Positions 43,834-55,870 of a stretch of DNA of 64,000 bases are shown here, piece by piece (the first letter of the stretch is position 1; each line of letters begins with the position of its first letter). The notes under the pieces are model-generated. The model made no database searches. It was not told the DNA's origin and saw only the letters and a program-made list of their open reading frames with translations. The translations under genes and the position numbers were made by a program. The stretch lies in assembly GCF_020497125.1 (NCBI RefSeq), contig NC_059081.1:14541105-14605104 (forward strand), written 5' to 3'. The stretch is from Mauremys mutica. Taxonomy: Eukaryota > Chordata > Testudines > Geoemydidae.

Positions 43834-46800
43834 GACGCCTTTGCAGCAAACAAATTTTTCAGAGACTATGACTTAAAGCAGATGCATCAAGTTTCTTGGT
43901 GGACATTTTTCTTTTGAAAAGTTATTTTATCAGTCTGTAAAGCTGTGCTTAATATGAGACTTCTGCCTGATAGGAACGTATAGTATGCCAAAAAGGTCAA
44001 TTTCGCCAAATATCTTCAACTTATATACAAGATAGAGTATCAAGAAACGTGCAGTATTTTTTGCAGGAAAATTATGAGCTCAATTTGAAAGCAGTCTGAA
44101 GGTATCATTCTTAAGCTGCCTAGAGGCTGCTGAATACGTGAAATGTTTGGCATAAAGAATGTGTTAGTGAGCTGACAACATTTCTTCTCTCACATCAGAA
44201 AGGGAAGATTCAAACCATATTTCCTTAGGTGGAGTTGTGGGATGAAAGGACATTGCTTATAAGCAAAGTGATACAGGTGATGTGATTCATGATTGACCTG
44301 GCTTCCACTGAGTCAATGGGAGCCTTTTCATTGATTCTAATGGGAGCTGGATAAAGCCTTTAGTTCCTTGTGCCAGCAGCAAGTACGTGAAGTTAAAGAA
44401 CCGAAATCTCTGCAAGAAATCATTGTAGCTAATTCTAGTGAAGCTACATTAAGAGAACCTGATAAGGGAAAACAATGCTTTACTCAGATATAGTTTCTAC
44501 CAAATTCTGAGACACTCTAGGCTATGTACACAGTAGTTCATATGAACACTGATGTGACTGCAAATGTAATGTTCTTAAAAGACTTATGAATGGTGCTCTA
44601 ACTGCTGTTTAGTTATAAAACAATTGGTGCCACTTAAATGCAAGTGTTGGTTACTCCCCCTCCCCCAAAACCCTCCTCCTGCTTGATGTTTTTATTTTAG
44701 AAAATAGCGTTCGAAAAATAACGATTTCAGATTCCACTCACATTGGCACTGACCATTATCTAGAATTTAGAAAATGTCAAGTATCCATTTGTAAATATTT
44801 TTTTTCAAAAGTGAACAACTCCTTGCTTCTCTAGGTTATACCCTAAAGGTACTGGGGCAAGCCTACGAGGGGAAACTGGCTTGCACCAATCTAACAGGAA
44901 TTTGGACCATGAAGAATGGTGGTGACTCTCTGACACAAGCACAGTGTATATGGAGTTTAACTAGGAGCAATAGAATTGAATTAAGGAAATGAAAAAATAA
45001 GGCTGAATAATAGTAAAAATTTCCTGATAGAAATATCTGGAAACTCGTTGCTAGGGTCAATTTAAATCTTTAAACCTAGTCTGGAGAAAGTTATAGGAAT
45101 TAGATTGCCTGTAGGCAGACCCCAGGCCAAGGGTACCACAAGCGTAGGCTTTGGGCCAATGTGCCAGTCACTCCTCTGAGGTACTATATCTTCCCTGAGT
45201 CCCTGTGTGTCTGTGTGTAAAAGTGGGGCTTGGGACTAATTTACTGCTCGCCTACTTCAGCATGAAGCTATGCTGGCCAGTAAGTAGGAAGGGCAGAAGA
45301 TTCCTTTACTCTGTCTTGTCCACCTGCCTTGGATAGGGGAATAAGTAAGCTCACAGTAACTGCTTGCTCCCACCCAAGGTCCAGACAGCCTTGGCAAGGA
45401 TTCTTACTTGCCTGCACTGGCGTATAGTCCAAGTCCCAATCCAGACCTATGAAAAGCACGATAGGTAACCATCCTGCACTGGCTGGGGGTGGGAGTATGG
45501 AGTAGAAGATCATCTCTAACTTCTCTGATTCTGTTACGTATATTCCCCACAGCTGATTAAAGCAATGGTTTTAATGCTGGCATTTCCAAGCAATGCCCTG
45601 CTTCCATATCAATCAAGTGAAATTTACATACAATCTGTTTTTGAAGATGTCCTGCTTATTATTTCCCTCACAACAGTACATTTCCCAGGACTTCTGCCAA
45701 GGCTCCATTGCTCTGACCCTAATTCCTTATTCTCTCTTCCCAGTCTCTCATTGGCCTGTTTAGGAGTGCAGATTATTTTATTTTTGTTATAGTAAAATAT
45801 TAGTTTTGTTTTGTTATAGCTAGATTGTCTCTGCAGAGCTAGACTTTTCCTGCTTGGCTGCACCTTACCATGTCTAGAGAGATCTGCTTTTTTCCATTAG
45901 TTTTCATATAGAATGTTTTATTAGTCTTCCTACAAGTTTAGAAATATAAATTGAAGCAACCAGGGTCAAATGACTTTGAGTACGGCTGAGGCTTCCGCAT
46001 GGTCTCATCAAAGCTGCACTAATGCATCTTGTATTTTCATCTTGTATTTTTGCCCTTCCCTTGCTATTCTTGCACTAAAGTCATTTTGTATAACTGTATC
46101 AAGTTTTCTAAATGCAAACATGATCCTAGTGTTTGAACAATGCTAGTCAGTTGTTACTGTTAACATTAATTGAACCAAATAAATCAGTTTTCTGGGTATG
46201 GCAGCATGTTATAGTTCCAAGAGCTGCCAACTGTGGGTTGCAATTTGGGGCCATTATTTGCACCTGCAGTTTAGGTTACTGGGATATCTGATTTGAAGCC
46301 TTTGCCAGGTACACCATAGTTGGCAGTGCAAAACTGAACTCACAATTTGCAGGTGTGAAAATGGATGTTAGCTTATGACAATAAAGCTCTAAGAATTACA
46401 ACCTGTTTTCAGGAAAGAAATAGGAACATTTATTAGAGGATGGAACTTGATTTGATGTAACTTGATCAAACGGAAAACATTTTTCATGCTCCTAAGACCT
46501 TATCCAAAGCCTGGTATCATTAGTATGTGTCTTTCCATTGACTTTGGCGAGCTCCTAGTAAAGAAATGGGCTTTAAAGTGTGATATTCAGAGGGGAGAAG
46601 CTGCCTAACACGTTATTCAGTAACTAGGGTAATCGCATAAGTGTGGGTGAAATATGGCCTTTGAGTTTTAAATCAACCCAGGCCCCATTTCAGGAACCTG
46701 AAACTCACTGACACGTCAGATAGCTTATCTGCCCTTATGCTGCTTTTAGAGGACATCTGTCTCTGCAACACAGCTATAATTATGAGTAGAGGCTTCTATT

Positions 46801-46890
46801 AGTCTCAAAGATTTTTTCCACTCTTTGACAAACACTGTGAGGTTATGAGGTCAAACTTGAAAGCAAAAGTTCACAAAACAGCCAGTGACA
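43834..46890. other. No gene recognised
   Basis: The only repeat-like pieces are 44290-44360 (CAATGGGAGCC ... AATGGGAGCTGGATAAAGCC) and 46490-46570, weak copies of the short palindromic family. Frames such as 45565-45792 lack coding character. Confidence 0.35.
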
Positions 46891-46924
46891 TAATCTGTTA
46901 ATAGCACAATTTACTGCACAGTTA

Positions 46925-47370
46925 ACCCAGGTTTTAGCCTAAACCACCCTACCATCTACACAGAAAAACCTCTAACCTGGGTTTGGAGGCGCTTTAAGCC
47001 AAGGCAGCTGCTATAGGTTAAAGCCTGGTGTAGTTTTCACTGGAACTCACTAATGTTGCAGTGAGGATTCAGGCAAAATAAATTGCTAATAGTCCTTGAA
47101 TGCCCTTCCCACAATCTCCCCCCACCACCCAAAGGACAGACAAGTTCTCTTGCAATTGTCTTAGGGAAGAATCCTAGAGTACCTCCAGACAAAGAACCAT
47201 GGGAAATGCCCCCAGACATACACAGGAAAGTGCAGAAACAATGAGGACACAGTAATGCAGGTACGGCTTTTTCATGGGGATGCTCACACCCTGGCTAGGC
47301 TAATGCACATACTCAGACCTTTGTATTGAACAGCCAGATTGACTGATCAGTGTAGACATAGCCTTAGATA
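46925..47370. repeat. Possible Harbinger-type MITE
   Basis: The right end TCAGTGTAGACATAGCCTTA matches the GTGTAGAC-A-GCC close of Harbinger MITEs. The left part has CCATCTACACAGAAAAACCT and opposed CCAGGTTTTAGCC / GGTTAAAGCCTGG motifs. The left terminus and TSD are not certain. Confidence 0.4.
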
Positions 47371-47489
47371 GATGTATATTCATTATGGCCATATATGTGC
47401 AGATGCCAGTCATCAATAGGGATCGAACCTGACACATCTAGCACCAAAACAGCATATGCCTTGGAACTAATTTTATTTGGGGTTTGTAC

Positions 47490-47720
47490 AGAGCAGGCTT
47501 TTTACAAATGTAGTTGGTGACAAATTATTACATTTTTGTCAAATTTTGACACATGCCTATTTTCGACCAAAATGTGAACACTCGCAGAAAAATTTGAAAA
47601 CCAAAAGTTTAGTTTCTGGTTTTTTGAAAGTTGAAACATTTGATTTTCTTTTTGTATTTCTTTAAAAGAAAAAATATTTTCACAGCAATTTTTGAATACT
47701 CTTCCCTCCACAGCTTCTTG
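47490..47720. repeat. TTTTT/AAATTTTGAAA-rich repeat
   Basis: Repeated words such as TTGTCAAATTTTGACAC, GAAAAATTTGAAAACC and TTTGAAAGTTGAAACATTTG mark an AT-rich interspersed repeat that resembles 50790-51110 and parts of 60545-60935. Minus- and plus-strand frames here are chance. Confidence 0.45.
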
Positions 47721-48231
47721 GTAAAAATACCTTTTTAAACCAGTTCTAATTACAGATTCTTGGTCTGGTCAATAGAAGGTGACATGATCACATATGCGGA
47801 GTCATTCCTTTACACTGTCTTGTTAATTATTTTTGGTACTTTTTCATAACTAATAAAAATGGCTACTTTTAAATGTTATCATGTATAGCTTTAATATGAT
47901 ATGTAACCAACTGAGTAACACACTCTGAAGCATATAGTGGCAGTTATTGCTTCCTCCCTCTTTCTTTGATAATGAAATGCCTACATTTAGTCACAAATAG
48001 CCTGATACATGCCTATCAAAATCCACAGAGACACCTGTTGATATGAGTGGACTTTGGATCAGTACCAAATTGATCTTTCATGGATGATTTTATTTTGGAT
48101 TTTCTTTTTTCTGTTGTAAACTACATGCACATAGTTGCATCCTTTTTGACCAAAGCAGTTAGCCACAGTTCAGGGTCTTATTTCTACTAGGGGGAGAAAT
48201 TGATGGAGTCAGGTATTTCTTTGATGAAATC
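47721..48231. other. No gene recognised
   Basis: AT-rich, no supported feature. Confidence 0.4.
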
Positions 48232-48284
48232 TGTGTGTGTGTGTGTGTGTATATTCTCTGTAAAACAGACACACACACACACAC
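48232..48284. repeat. (TG)n and (AC)n microsatellites facing each other
   Basis: TG repeats at about 48232-48250 and AC repeats at about 48270-48284 are separated by about 20 bp and could form a hairpin. Confidence 0.85.
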
Positions 48285-49194
48285 TCCTGTTTCCCTGAAC
48301 ACAGTAGGAATCAGATAGCATGAGACAGGTGGTTTGTGGGTTTTTTTTTCTTTTCTTTTTTTGCTTGCAATTCCAAGCCCCTTTCCAGCTAGCACTTAAT
48401 TTAAAAACTCTCTTGGGTTTTTTCTCATGCTACCAGTGCTTCATACCTGTCTCTGGCACTTCTCTCTCTCCTTCTGTGGTGGCATTGCTTGTTTTCTCAC
48501 ACTTACACCTCCAACAGTACTCACCAAAACTTCTCCACTCACATAGCTCCGTTTCTGACTGGCCCTGTATAGCTTGTATTTTGGGGTGTGGTTCCTATTG
48601 TTCCATCTGTTTCTTATTTCTCTCCTGAATGAAGGTCAGCTATTACACCCTCCAGCTTCAATTATGTTTAACGCAACTCCCAGCATAACACACACATACA
48701 CTTGCACATTACATATACATGGAATTTATGTATGTTCTAAGGACCAAAGTATCTTGCTGTGCAAAATTTTGCTTATGCTATAATACCTACTGTAGGACTT
48801 GTTACTCTGCTGGCCACTTGAATCCATGGATTGACATGGGGAGATGAATTTGGACCATTGTGTGTTTAGCTTAAATACCCCGTCTTTTGAATTTTAAAAT
48901 CTTTAAAAATTTCTTACCTGTCCTATTAAGCCTCTCGGAACCTATTTTCATAAACATTTTTTCAACTTAATTTGGTTTAAATGGACTATTGGGTATAATG
49001 TGTAATGATGAATATAGTATATGTTGATGGATATTTATTCTGCAACCTGCTCGTCCTTTTCCTTCATCCACATACTTAGCACTTGTGGCCTGATTCTTTA
49101 GTAATTTTTGGTTACATTTCCAATTAATTCTAATTCAAAGTGAGGGTTCTAGTCGCAGAATCGACCTTGATTCTGTTGTGCCTAAGTTCAGTAT

Positions 49195-49650
49195 CTGGGA
49201 ACTGTGGTGTGCACAATGAAGACACTGACTGAGGGCAAAGCTTTAACCACTTTCATTAGCACAATTAATAGAGACAGAAAAGCTCCTGGTCACATAAAAA
49301 GATAGCAAAAACATTATTAAGGTGATATCTTGTATCATTTTTCTCTCACATGCTCATGTACACACACCTCCTTTGGGGATCTGGTGGTAGCAGACACAGG
49401 TCCAGCCTTGTCCCAGGCATGCCAAATGAGTCCAACGATCCAGGTCCAGATTCACCGATGACCAGCATTTTAAATAGTTCCCCCCTCCCACCCCCCGTAC
49501 AGTATTCCCAGTATTCCCAGTTCCCCAAAACTCAGGATAACCATTTATGTTAAAGGTCATAGGTCTCAAAGCCTCATACTAACTGCTTAAACCAATAACT
49601 TGCAGGATACAGGCCTGTAGGTTTCTTGTGTTGCTAAGCAAAATAAAATG
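49195..49650. repeat. LTR-like repeat related to 18820-19620
   Basis: Shared left motif GGGAACTGTGGTGTGCAC and right motif GCCTGTAGGTTTCTTGTGTT with the 18.8-19.6 kb block. A tandem CAGTATTCC pair lies at 49500-49520. Ends are not defined by a TSD. Confidence 0.35.
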
Positions 49651-50785
49651 CTAAAGCTGGCTCTATGGGCTACCCATTCCATTATGAAGGTAGTTGGCAA
49701 AAGACTCTTCCTAAAATTATCAGGCCAGATATTGCGCTTCATTGAAGTCCGACTGATGTCAAGTGAAAAGCTGGTTTGCAAAATTGTCCTCTACTTCTCG
49801 GGGCTCCATAGTTATCAATCTGAACCAAGATTTTTGTCCTGAAAAGCCACAACATGAAATGTAATATTTCACTTTGGAGATGACTGATACTTTATAAGAA
49901 TGATACATTACAGTGATTAATAATGGTACAGTAGCATATTGAGAAAATAGTGAGCTGTCTAAATGGTCAGGAAGACTTTACCTCCTTTCTGTCACTTATT
50001 TCAGTTCTCTACAGTACAGATTAATTTACAAGACTGTGTACCTCTTAACATGGTAATATATTAGACTTTGGATGTCATGACACTAATAGCAAAAAATTCT
50101 AGGGTTCTGCCATAAATTGAGACTCAGATGTATCAGATTGGGCTTTTTGTGCTTTACTCACATCAAAAGGCAATTACATTCTGTGAAGACTTAATCCTGC
50201 CAGTTTAATGGGGCCTGTAAAATATGCCTTGCAATTTGTCCTTTATTAATACGGTAAACAAGTGTTTTTCGTAATGGGAGGTATCTAATGATTTTGATTC
50301 TTAAATATTAGGGTGCCCTTCAATAACATAATTTTATTTTAACTTAGGAGCCTGAAATGAATATTGTGTTCTTAATAGTCACATCACAACACATCCTGCT
50401 TTCATTACTCAGATGGGTGGTCTCAACGAAGCCAAAGGAACTACAGTACTGTGAATACCAGAAAAAGGATTTTGTCATTGAGGCTTCATGGAAAGCGGAC
50501 AAATATAGAGGAGACACTGCTTTATGTAGCATAGGTTTTTCTGTATTTCTCTTCCCTGGTCTTTTTAAATCAAGAGACATTTGTATGAGAACAGATGCAG
50601 GGATATGTGTACTACTTCCTCAAGTCTGTAGCAGGAAGCCAAGCAGGAGTAAGGCTGTGGAAAGTTCTAGGCAGAAATTGCATAGTGAAGGGGAGAGATT
50701 GAGTGGGTTTAGGGAAAATAGTGTTTTCACCAGCAGAACTGAAAATAAAACCCTGATTTCTTGATCACTAGTCCTCTGTCCTAAT
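49651..50785. other. No gene recognised
   Basis: The longest frame (50357-50764, 135 codons) has no domain-like pattern and unremarkable composition. Confidence 0.4.
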
Positions 50786-50789
50786 CAAG

Positions 50790-51110
50790 AGATAGGAGCT
50801 GGTTGGAACTATTTTCCATGAAAAAGTTCGGGGAAAAAAATGAACAGAACTTTTCCCCCAACATTTTTTGAGGAAAACTTTCAGTTTTTCAGTGAAATCT
50901 GAACATTTTTTTTTTCAAAAGTAGAAAACACCAAAATAGATTCTCAATTTCCAAAAATTAAGACTGGTGGGAATGTGTTTTGGTTTTCAAACTGATTTTT
51001 CCCGTTTTCAGCTATTTTTATTTTTTCTTGAATAACTGGAAATTTTTGAAAGAAATGAGAAAACTGACCAATTTTTCTAAGTCCATTTAAAAAAAACCCA
51101 AAACTAAAAA
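50790..51110. repeat. GAAAATTTTT-rich interspersed repeat
   Basis: Starts near GAGCTGGTTGGAACTATTTT and continues with CATGAAAAAGTTCGGGG, AACATTTTTTGAGGAAAACT, TTGAAAGAAATGAGAAAACT. The opening GAGCTGGTTGGAA..TTTTCCATGAAAAA is typical of an AT-rich DNA-transposon family in reptiles, as I recall it. No TSD fixed. Confidence 0.5.
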
Positions 51111-52470
51111 CATTGACCAGTTGTATAATACAGCATGTATGCCATTCTGGTGTGGATGAGAGTATAATTCAGGCATTTATTTCAGTTTTCAAATAGTGGG
51201 CATTCAACCTAAATGAATTTGCAAAAGTATTTCAGGAGAAGCATATGTGACCTCCTCTAAGTAAGCTGAGATAGGTATTAATTCAATGTCATTCAAATGG
51301 CCAGGCTTGTCTAGTCAGAAGCTGCACACAGAATTCTATTCAGAGCCCACAGAGAAAGTAATGATCAGTAATTTCATATGTCATATCTACTGTAATTGCA
51401 GAATGGGGAAAATGGATTATTTAAATGCATGCTGAAAATAAAGTTAGCAATATTTCATCCATTAGGCCTCCTTCAGAAATGATTAATGAAAAACAGTTAA
51501 CTTCTCTTTGAAGGCCGCTCACAGAGAAGACTTTGTGGTGCATCCATTCTTGGCAACTTTATTTTCGGAATAAATTTAAATCGCCCATTTTGACCATTTG
51601 CAGTCTATGTATTTAAGCATTGTCTGCCCTTTTTTTGTTCCTTTAGTGACATAATATCACTAACCTTTTTTGTGTGTGATATAGATCTGTTCACTTGGGC
51701 TCCAGTCCTGCACCATTGAAACCAGAGGCAAAATTGTCATTGGCTTCAGGCCTTTGGAACTGGACTAAAGCCACTTAACACACCCTGTTTGTCAGAAGGT
51801 AACAAGTTTTGGCCTCTGCTGAAATAGGCCAGATTGAGACCTGTGATTGAAACACAAGTGCGATGTCTATATCTAAGTGCTGGTCCTCTCAACCTTTCCA
51901 GACTACCCTACCCCTTTCAGGAGTCTGATTAGTCTTGTGTACCCCAAGCATCACCTCACTTAAACTATTTGCTTTCAAAATCAGACATAAAAATACAAAA
52001 ATGTCACAGCACACTGACTTCAAAAATGCTTCCTTTGTAATTATATGGTAAAAATGAGAAAATAAATCAATTGGAATATAAACATTGTACTTGCATTTCA
52101 GTGTACCCAAAGCCTAAGCCCTGCTACCCAGGCCTGAAGCATATAACTTAGCTTCATGGGACCTCCTGTGGCATGAGGCCCTAGGCAATTGCCCTGCTTG
52201 CCTCCCCTTAATGCCTGCCCTGCACTTCTGATCTCCCCCACCCCGCCCAACCTGTCCCACAACCGTGAGGTTGACACACTGAACTAGACAAATCTAGAGG
52301 AGTTGGCATACCCTCTGGTTGAGAACCACTGCTCTGCATCATTCAGTCTTAGTTATTATCACATTCACTGTGTGTCTGTGTACATGATAAAGAAACCTCT
52401 CATTAGCCACCTAATATTCATGTAACAGTTAACTGATACCATTTTGATCACCTTTTTCTGGGCTAGGACC
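51111..52470. other. No gene recognised
   Basis: A fragment near 52250-52335 (GAGGTTGACACACTGAACTA, TGGTTGAGAACCACTGCTCT) contains a hAT-like terminus AGAACCACTG, but I could not find its partner end. Nothing else supported. Confidence 0.35.
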
Positions 52471-52474
52471 AATA

Positions 52475-52640
52475 TTTTCAGAAATGGCTAGTGATTTTTG
52501 GGTGCCTCCTATTTTGAGTGTCCAATTTATGTCCTAAAAAGAGCATCTGCCTTCTAAAAATGGGTGCGTCTTTTTTTTTAAAAAGACTTCTCAAGTTAGG
52601 CACCCAGAAATCACTGACACTTTTGGAAATCTGGGTCTAA
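52475..52640. repeat. Palindromic MITE, ~165 bp
   Basis: AATATTTTCAGAAATGGCTA, GTGATTTTTGGGTGCC on the left face GGCACCCAGAAATCACTGAC, ACTTTTGGAAATCTGGG on the right. The middle (GTCCAATTTATGTCC ... AAAATGGGTGCG) is less symmetric. Confidence 0.65.
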
Positions 52641-52784
52641 ATCCCCAGCTGGTATAAATCGGCATAGTGAAAATGAACAGAGCTTAATTTTTCTATTGTA
52701 TGGATTTGGGGCTCAGAAAGGTAGATGTTAAAATAGGTCCTGATCCTGCTCTGTTGATATTAATGGCAAAAATCATTAGGCCTG

Positions 52785-52965
52785 ATTCTTATTTACACTA
52801 AGGCCATTTCACATCTCTCTGATGGTGTAGCGAGGCCTTATAGTGGGGATAAACTGCTTTTACATTAATTTTAAAGCCTCTTTGCTCTTCCAGAGTGGTG
52901 TATAGTGTAGTCTTAGTGTAAATGAGAATTCACACTCATTGACTTATCTGGGAGCCAGACCTAAT
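52785..52965. repeat. Palindromic MITE, ~180 bp
   Basis: TGATTCTTATTTACACTAAG, GCCATTTCACATC on the left face GTAGTCTTAGTGTAAATGAG, AATTCACACTC on the right; inner AGCGAGGCCTTA faces AAAGCCTCTTTGCT. Arms are about 60 bp with substitutions. Confidence 0.65.
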
Positions 52966-54725
52966 AAGGGATGTTTTTTTGGATGAGTCACTCAAAGAAA
53001 TGTATTCACCTGTGTAACCAAGATGGGAATCCTTCAGAAATACAATAACAGTTATTTATTTATAGAATGTTGTGCATGATAGGAAGAGAGAATGAATGTT
53101 CCAAAGCATGAAAATCAGCAGGTGGGCAGCTGAATGATCATTTTAAAATACCGGTTTTCACTCGACTGTACTTTGTTAAATTGCCTAGGATGAAGGTGGA
53201 TGAAGAATTTCATCCATTCGAAAAAATGAATATATATTCATGTGCACTTCAGAATTCTCCATTTGTTACTTTAAAGCTGAGCCAAAGTAATATTAGACCT
53301 AATTTAGACTAATGGGAAATTAAAGTCTCCACAGGCTCGAAAAATTATTTAAAAACTTACAAAATACTCCCTCTCCCTATAAAGCTACTAAAATGTATTC
53401 AATTGGTGTAAGACCACTAAATAAAAACATCCACTTTATAGTTATATTGCAGACTTAAATGGGAATGAATAGCTGAAATACAACACATTTTAAAGAAATA
53501 AGCAGAAAAGTATTTCCTTTCCAGAGTAATAAATCGGGGGGAGGAAATGGAATATAAGCCATTCTATTCTATAGAGGCTTGTAGAAATGCCATTGAATCA
53601 GTCACTTAATCCCTTTAAGTACAAACATTATCACCTTGAACTCTAAAACAAAGAATAAACAGAACAGGTTGGATCTCACTGGTTTCAAACACTCTGCCAA
53701 ATTGTCACCAGGAACATCAGAATCCAGGAAAAGGAGATGGCAAAATCCCATTATGATATTTTTAGCTTTGTTTACATCACTTAATCCCATCAGTTATTCT
53801 TGTTCATGACACATAGCCCAGCCTCACTTGATCACACCACAGGACTGATTGCACTGCTTGAGCCTTATCCCAACAAGGGTTTGACCAGATCCTGGGTATT
53901 TAACAAGTATTTAATACATGTTGCAGAGAAGACATTCTATCCATGGGAAAGGGTTTGACCTTCCCTCATGGTCTCATTCCCCACAATGTTGCAGAGGGCT
54001 GTGTATGGGTTTAGGGTTCTATGCAGCTGGCGTGAATAGGAAGGTGATGGGTAGACTAAGGGCAGGAATGGGAAAGAGGGAAGTATTGTTTTCCACCAGT
54101 TCCATGGAGTTCCCTATGGAAAGATAATCTACCCTTAGATGTAATATCTTTCTGCTTCTCCTGCATGCACTTGGTTTGGGAGCAGTACTGCTAGGTATGG
54201 CAAGTGGTATCCCAGGTCAGTATGATCATGGCCTCTGGATGCTATTATAATAGTTAGTGAATGGAACTGGTTAAAAATGGGGAGTCTTGAAAAATTTCTC
54301 TATCCCTTTTTCATTGAACATTTTCAAGCAGCTTAATTAATATATTACTTTGTATATTTATGTAGCTCTCCACATCCATCCACATTAGTTTTTACTGCAG
54401 ATTGTGGAGGCAATTTCTTGAAGAAATTCATCAGATTTCAATGGGAGTTCTGCATGATTAAGGCCTGCAGAAATGTACCGTATGTAATTTAGAAGGAAGG
54501 TGGTTTGCTAGAAGTATTTCTTTGCTTCGCTGCTGATAAATAGACATGAACTGGGAGCAAGGTCAATGTGCTCCTTGTCTTTGCTGATGGAATTTAACAG
54601 GTTCCATGTCTGCTTGGTCTGTCGAGTGACTTCAAGAACAGATTCAGAGAATTCCAGTTACCGGCAAATAAACAGAGGTTATCAGCTATGCTTCTGTGAG
54701 CAGCAGCAGAAAAGGATTAGACTGA
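52966..54725. other. No gene or repeat recognised
   Basis: One of the longer stretches without a recognisable repeat. No exon supported. Comparative alignment would be needed to know whether any part is constrained. Confidence 0.4.
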
Positions 54726-54825
54726 AGTTTTCAAAGCTCCCTATAGGATTTGGACATCTAATTCCCATTAAAATGAATGAGAACTGGGCATCCCAGCCAC
54801 CTAGGGGACTTTGAAAATCTCCCTC
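54726..54825. repeat. Palindromic MITE, 100 bp
   Basis: AGTTTTCAAAGCTCCCTATA, GGATTTGGACATC on the left faces GGCATCCCAGCCACCTAGGG, GACTTTGAAAATCT on the right, around CCCATTAAAATGAATGAG. It is the clearest copy of the TTTTCAAAG...CTTTGAAAA type in the window. Confidence 0.7.
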
Positions 54826-55009
54826 TTAAAATATAAGGATTAGCTCATGGCATTTAGCCCCTAGTATCCTGTAAGGCTATTGCCATACCATAGTGCAGAA
54901 TATACTTTTCACATTTGAAAAAAATCTTTTTTAGTCTTCCCCAGCTCAAATATGGCCCAAGGGATATTGCTCAACATTTGCAAAATGAATAAAAATAATA
55001 AACAGCTCT

Positions 55010-55497
55010 GCGCAGCTCCTGGAAGCAGTTGCATGTCCCCCTTCCAGCTCCTACACATAGGGGCAGCCAGGGGGCGCTGCACACTGCCTGCATCCCAAGT
55101 GCTGCCCCCGCAGCTCCCATTGATGGGGAACCATGGCTAATGGGAGCTGCAGGAGTGGCACCTGCAGACAGGGCAGTGAGCAGAGCTGCCTGGCTGCACC
55201 TCCGCATAGGAGCTGGATGGGGATATGCCGCTGCTTCTGGGAGCTGCATGAGGTAAGCACTGCCTACAGCCTGCACCTCAACCCCCTGCCCCAGCCCTGA
55301 TCCCCGTCCTGACCTCAAAACGCTCGGTCTCAGCCCAGAGCACCCTCCTGCATGCCCAACCCCTCATCCCCAGCCCTGATCCCCCTCCTGCCCTCACTTC
55401 CTCCCACACTCCAACCTCCAATTTTGTGAGCACTCATAGCCCACCATACAATTTCCATACGCAGATGTGGCCCTCGGGCCAAAAAGTTTGCCCATCC
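55010..55497. mobile_element. hAT-type element fragment, left end missing
   Basis: The right end CGGGCCAAAAAGTTTGCCCA, then TCCCGG, is that of a GC-rich turtle hAT family as I recall it. The centre 55110-55150 is a hairpin (GCAGCTCCCATT...AATGGGAGCTGC). It is followed by CACCTGCAGACAGGGCAGTG and C-rich CCCCAGCCCTGATCC tracts as in the 18012 and 36308 elements. The matching left terminus and a TSD were not found. The frames on both strands are artefacts. Confidence 0.65.
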
Positions 55498-55549
55498 CGG
55501 TCTAGACCAATCGTGGAAGAATGGAGCCCCAAAAGATGAATGTTTCAGA

Positions 55550-55870
55550 AAATTATAAGCAGTACTCCTGTCAGGCCAGGTCGGGAGGTGGGCTATGGGG
55601 AGGGGGGAGACAGACAGTGTTGGGTGCTGGGGGGAGGTCATAAAGGCTAGTGAAGGAGGACAGACTGGGGCAGGGGATGAATGGGAGTGGAGGCACAGGG
55701 CTGGGTAGGGGTGGGGGTGGAGGTGCACATAGTGATGAGGGAGGAGAGGCAGAGCTACAGAGGATGGCTGAGTGGGGACACTGGGACACACGGCGGTGGA
55801 GGGACACAGGGGGTGCAAGGACACATGGGGGTGAACGGACACATGGGGACAGGGACAGATGTGCCTGACA
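55550..55870. repeat. G-rich simple and minisatellite-like sequence
   Basis: GGGGAGGGGGG-type runs and, at about 55780-55860, repeated GGACAC(A/T)(C/G)GGG / GGACACATGGGG units of roughly 15-25 bp. The 216-codon minus frame across it is low-complexity (Pro/His/Ser-rich) and not a credible protein. Confidence 0.6.

Noticed and set aside
50357..50764. 135-codon plus-strand frame
   Set aside because: No domain-like pattern and no convincing splice or start context.
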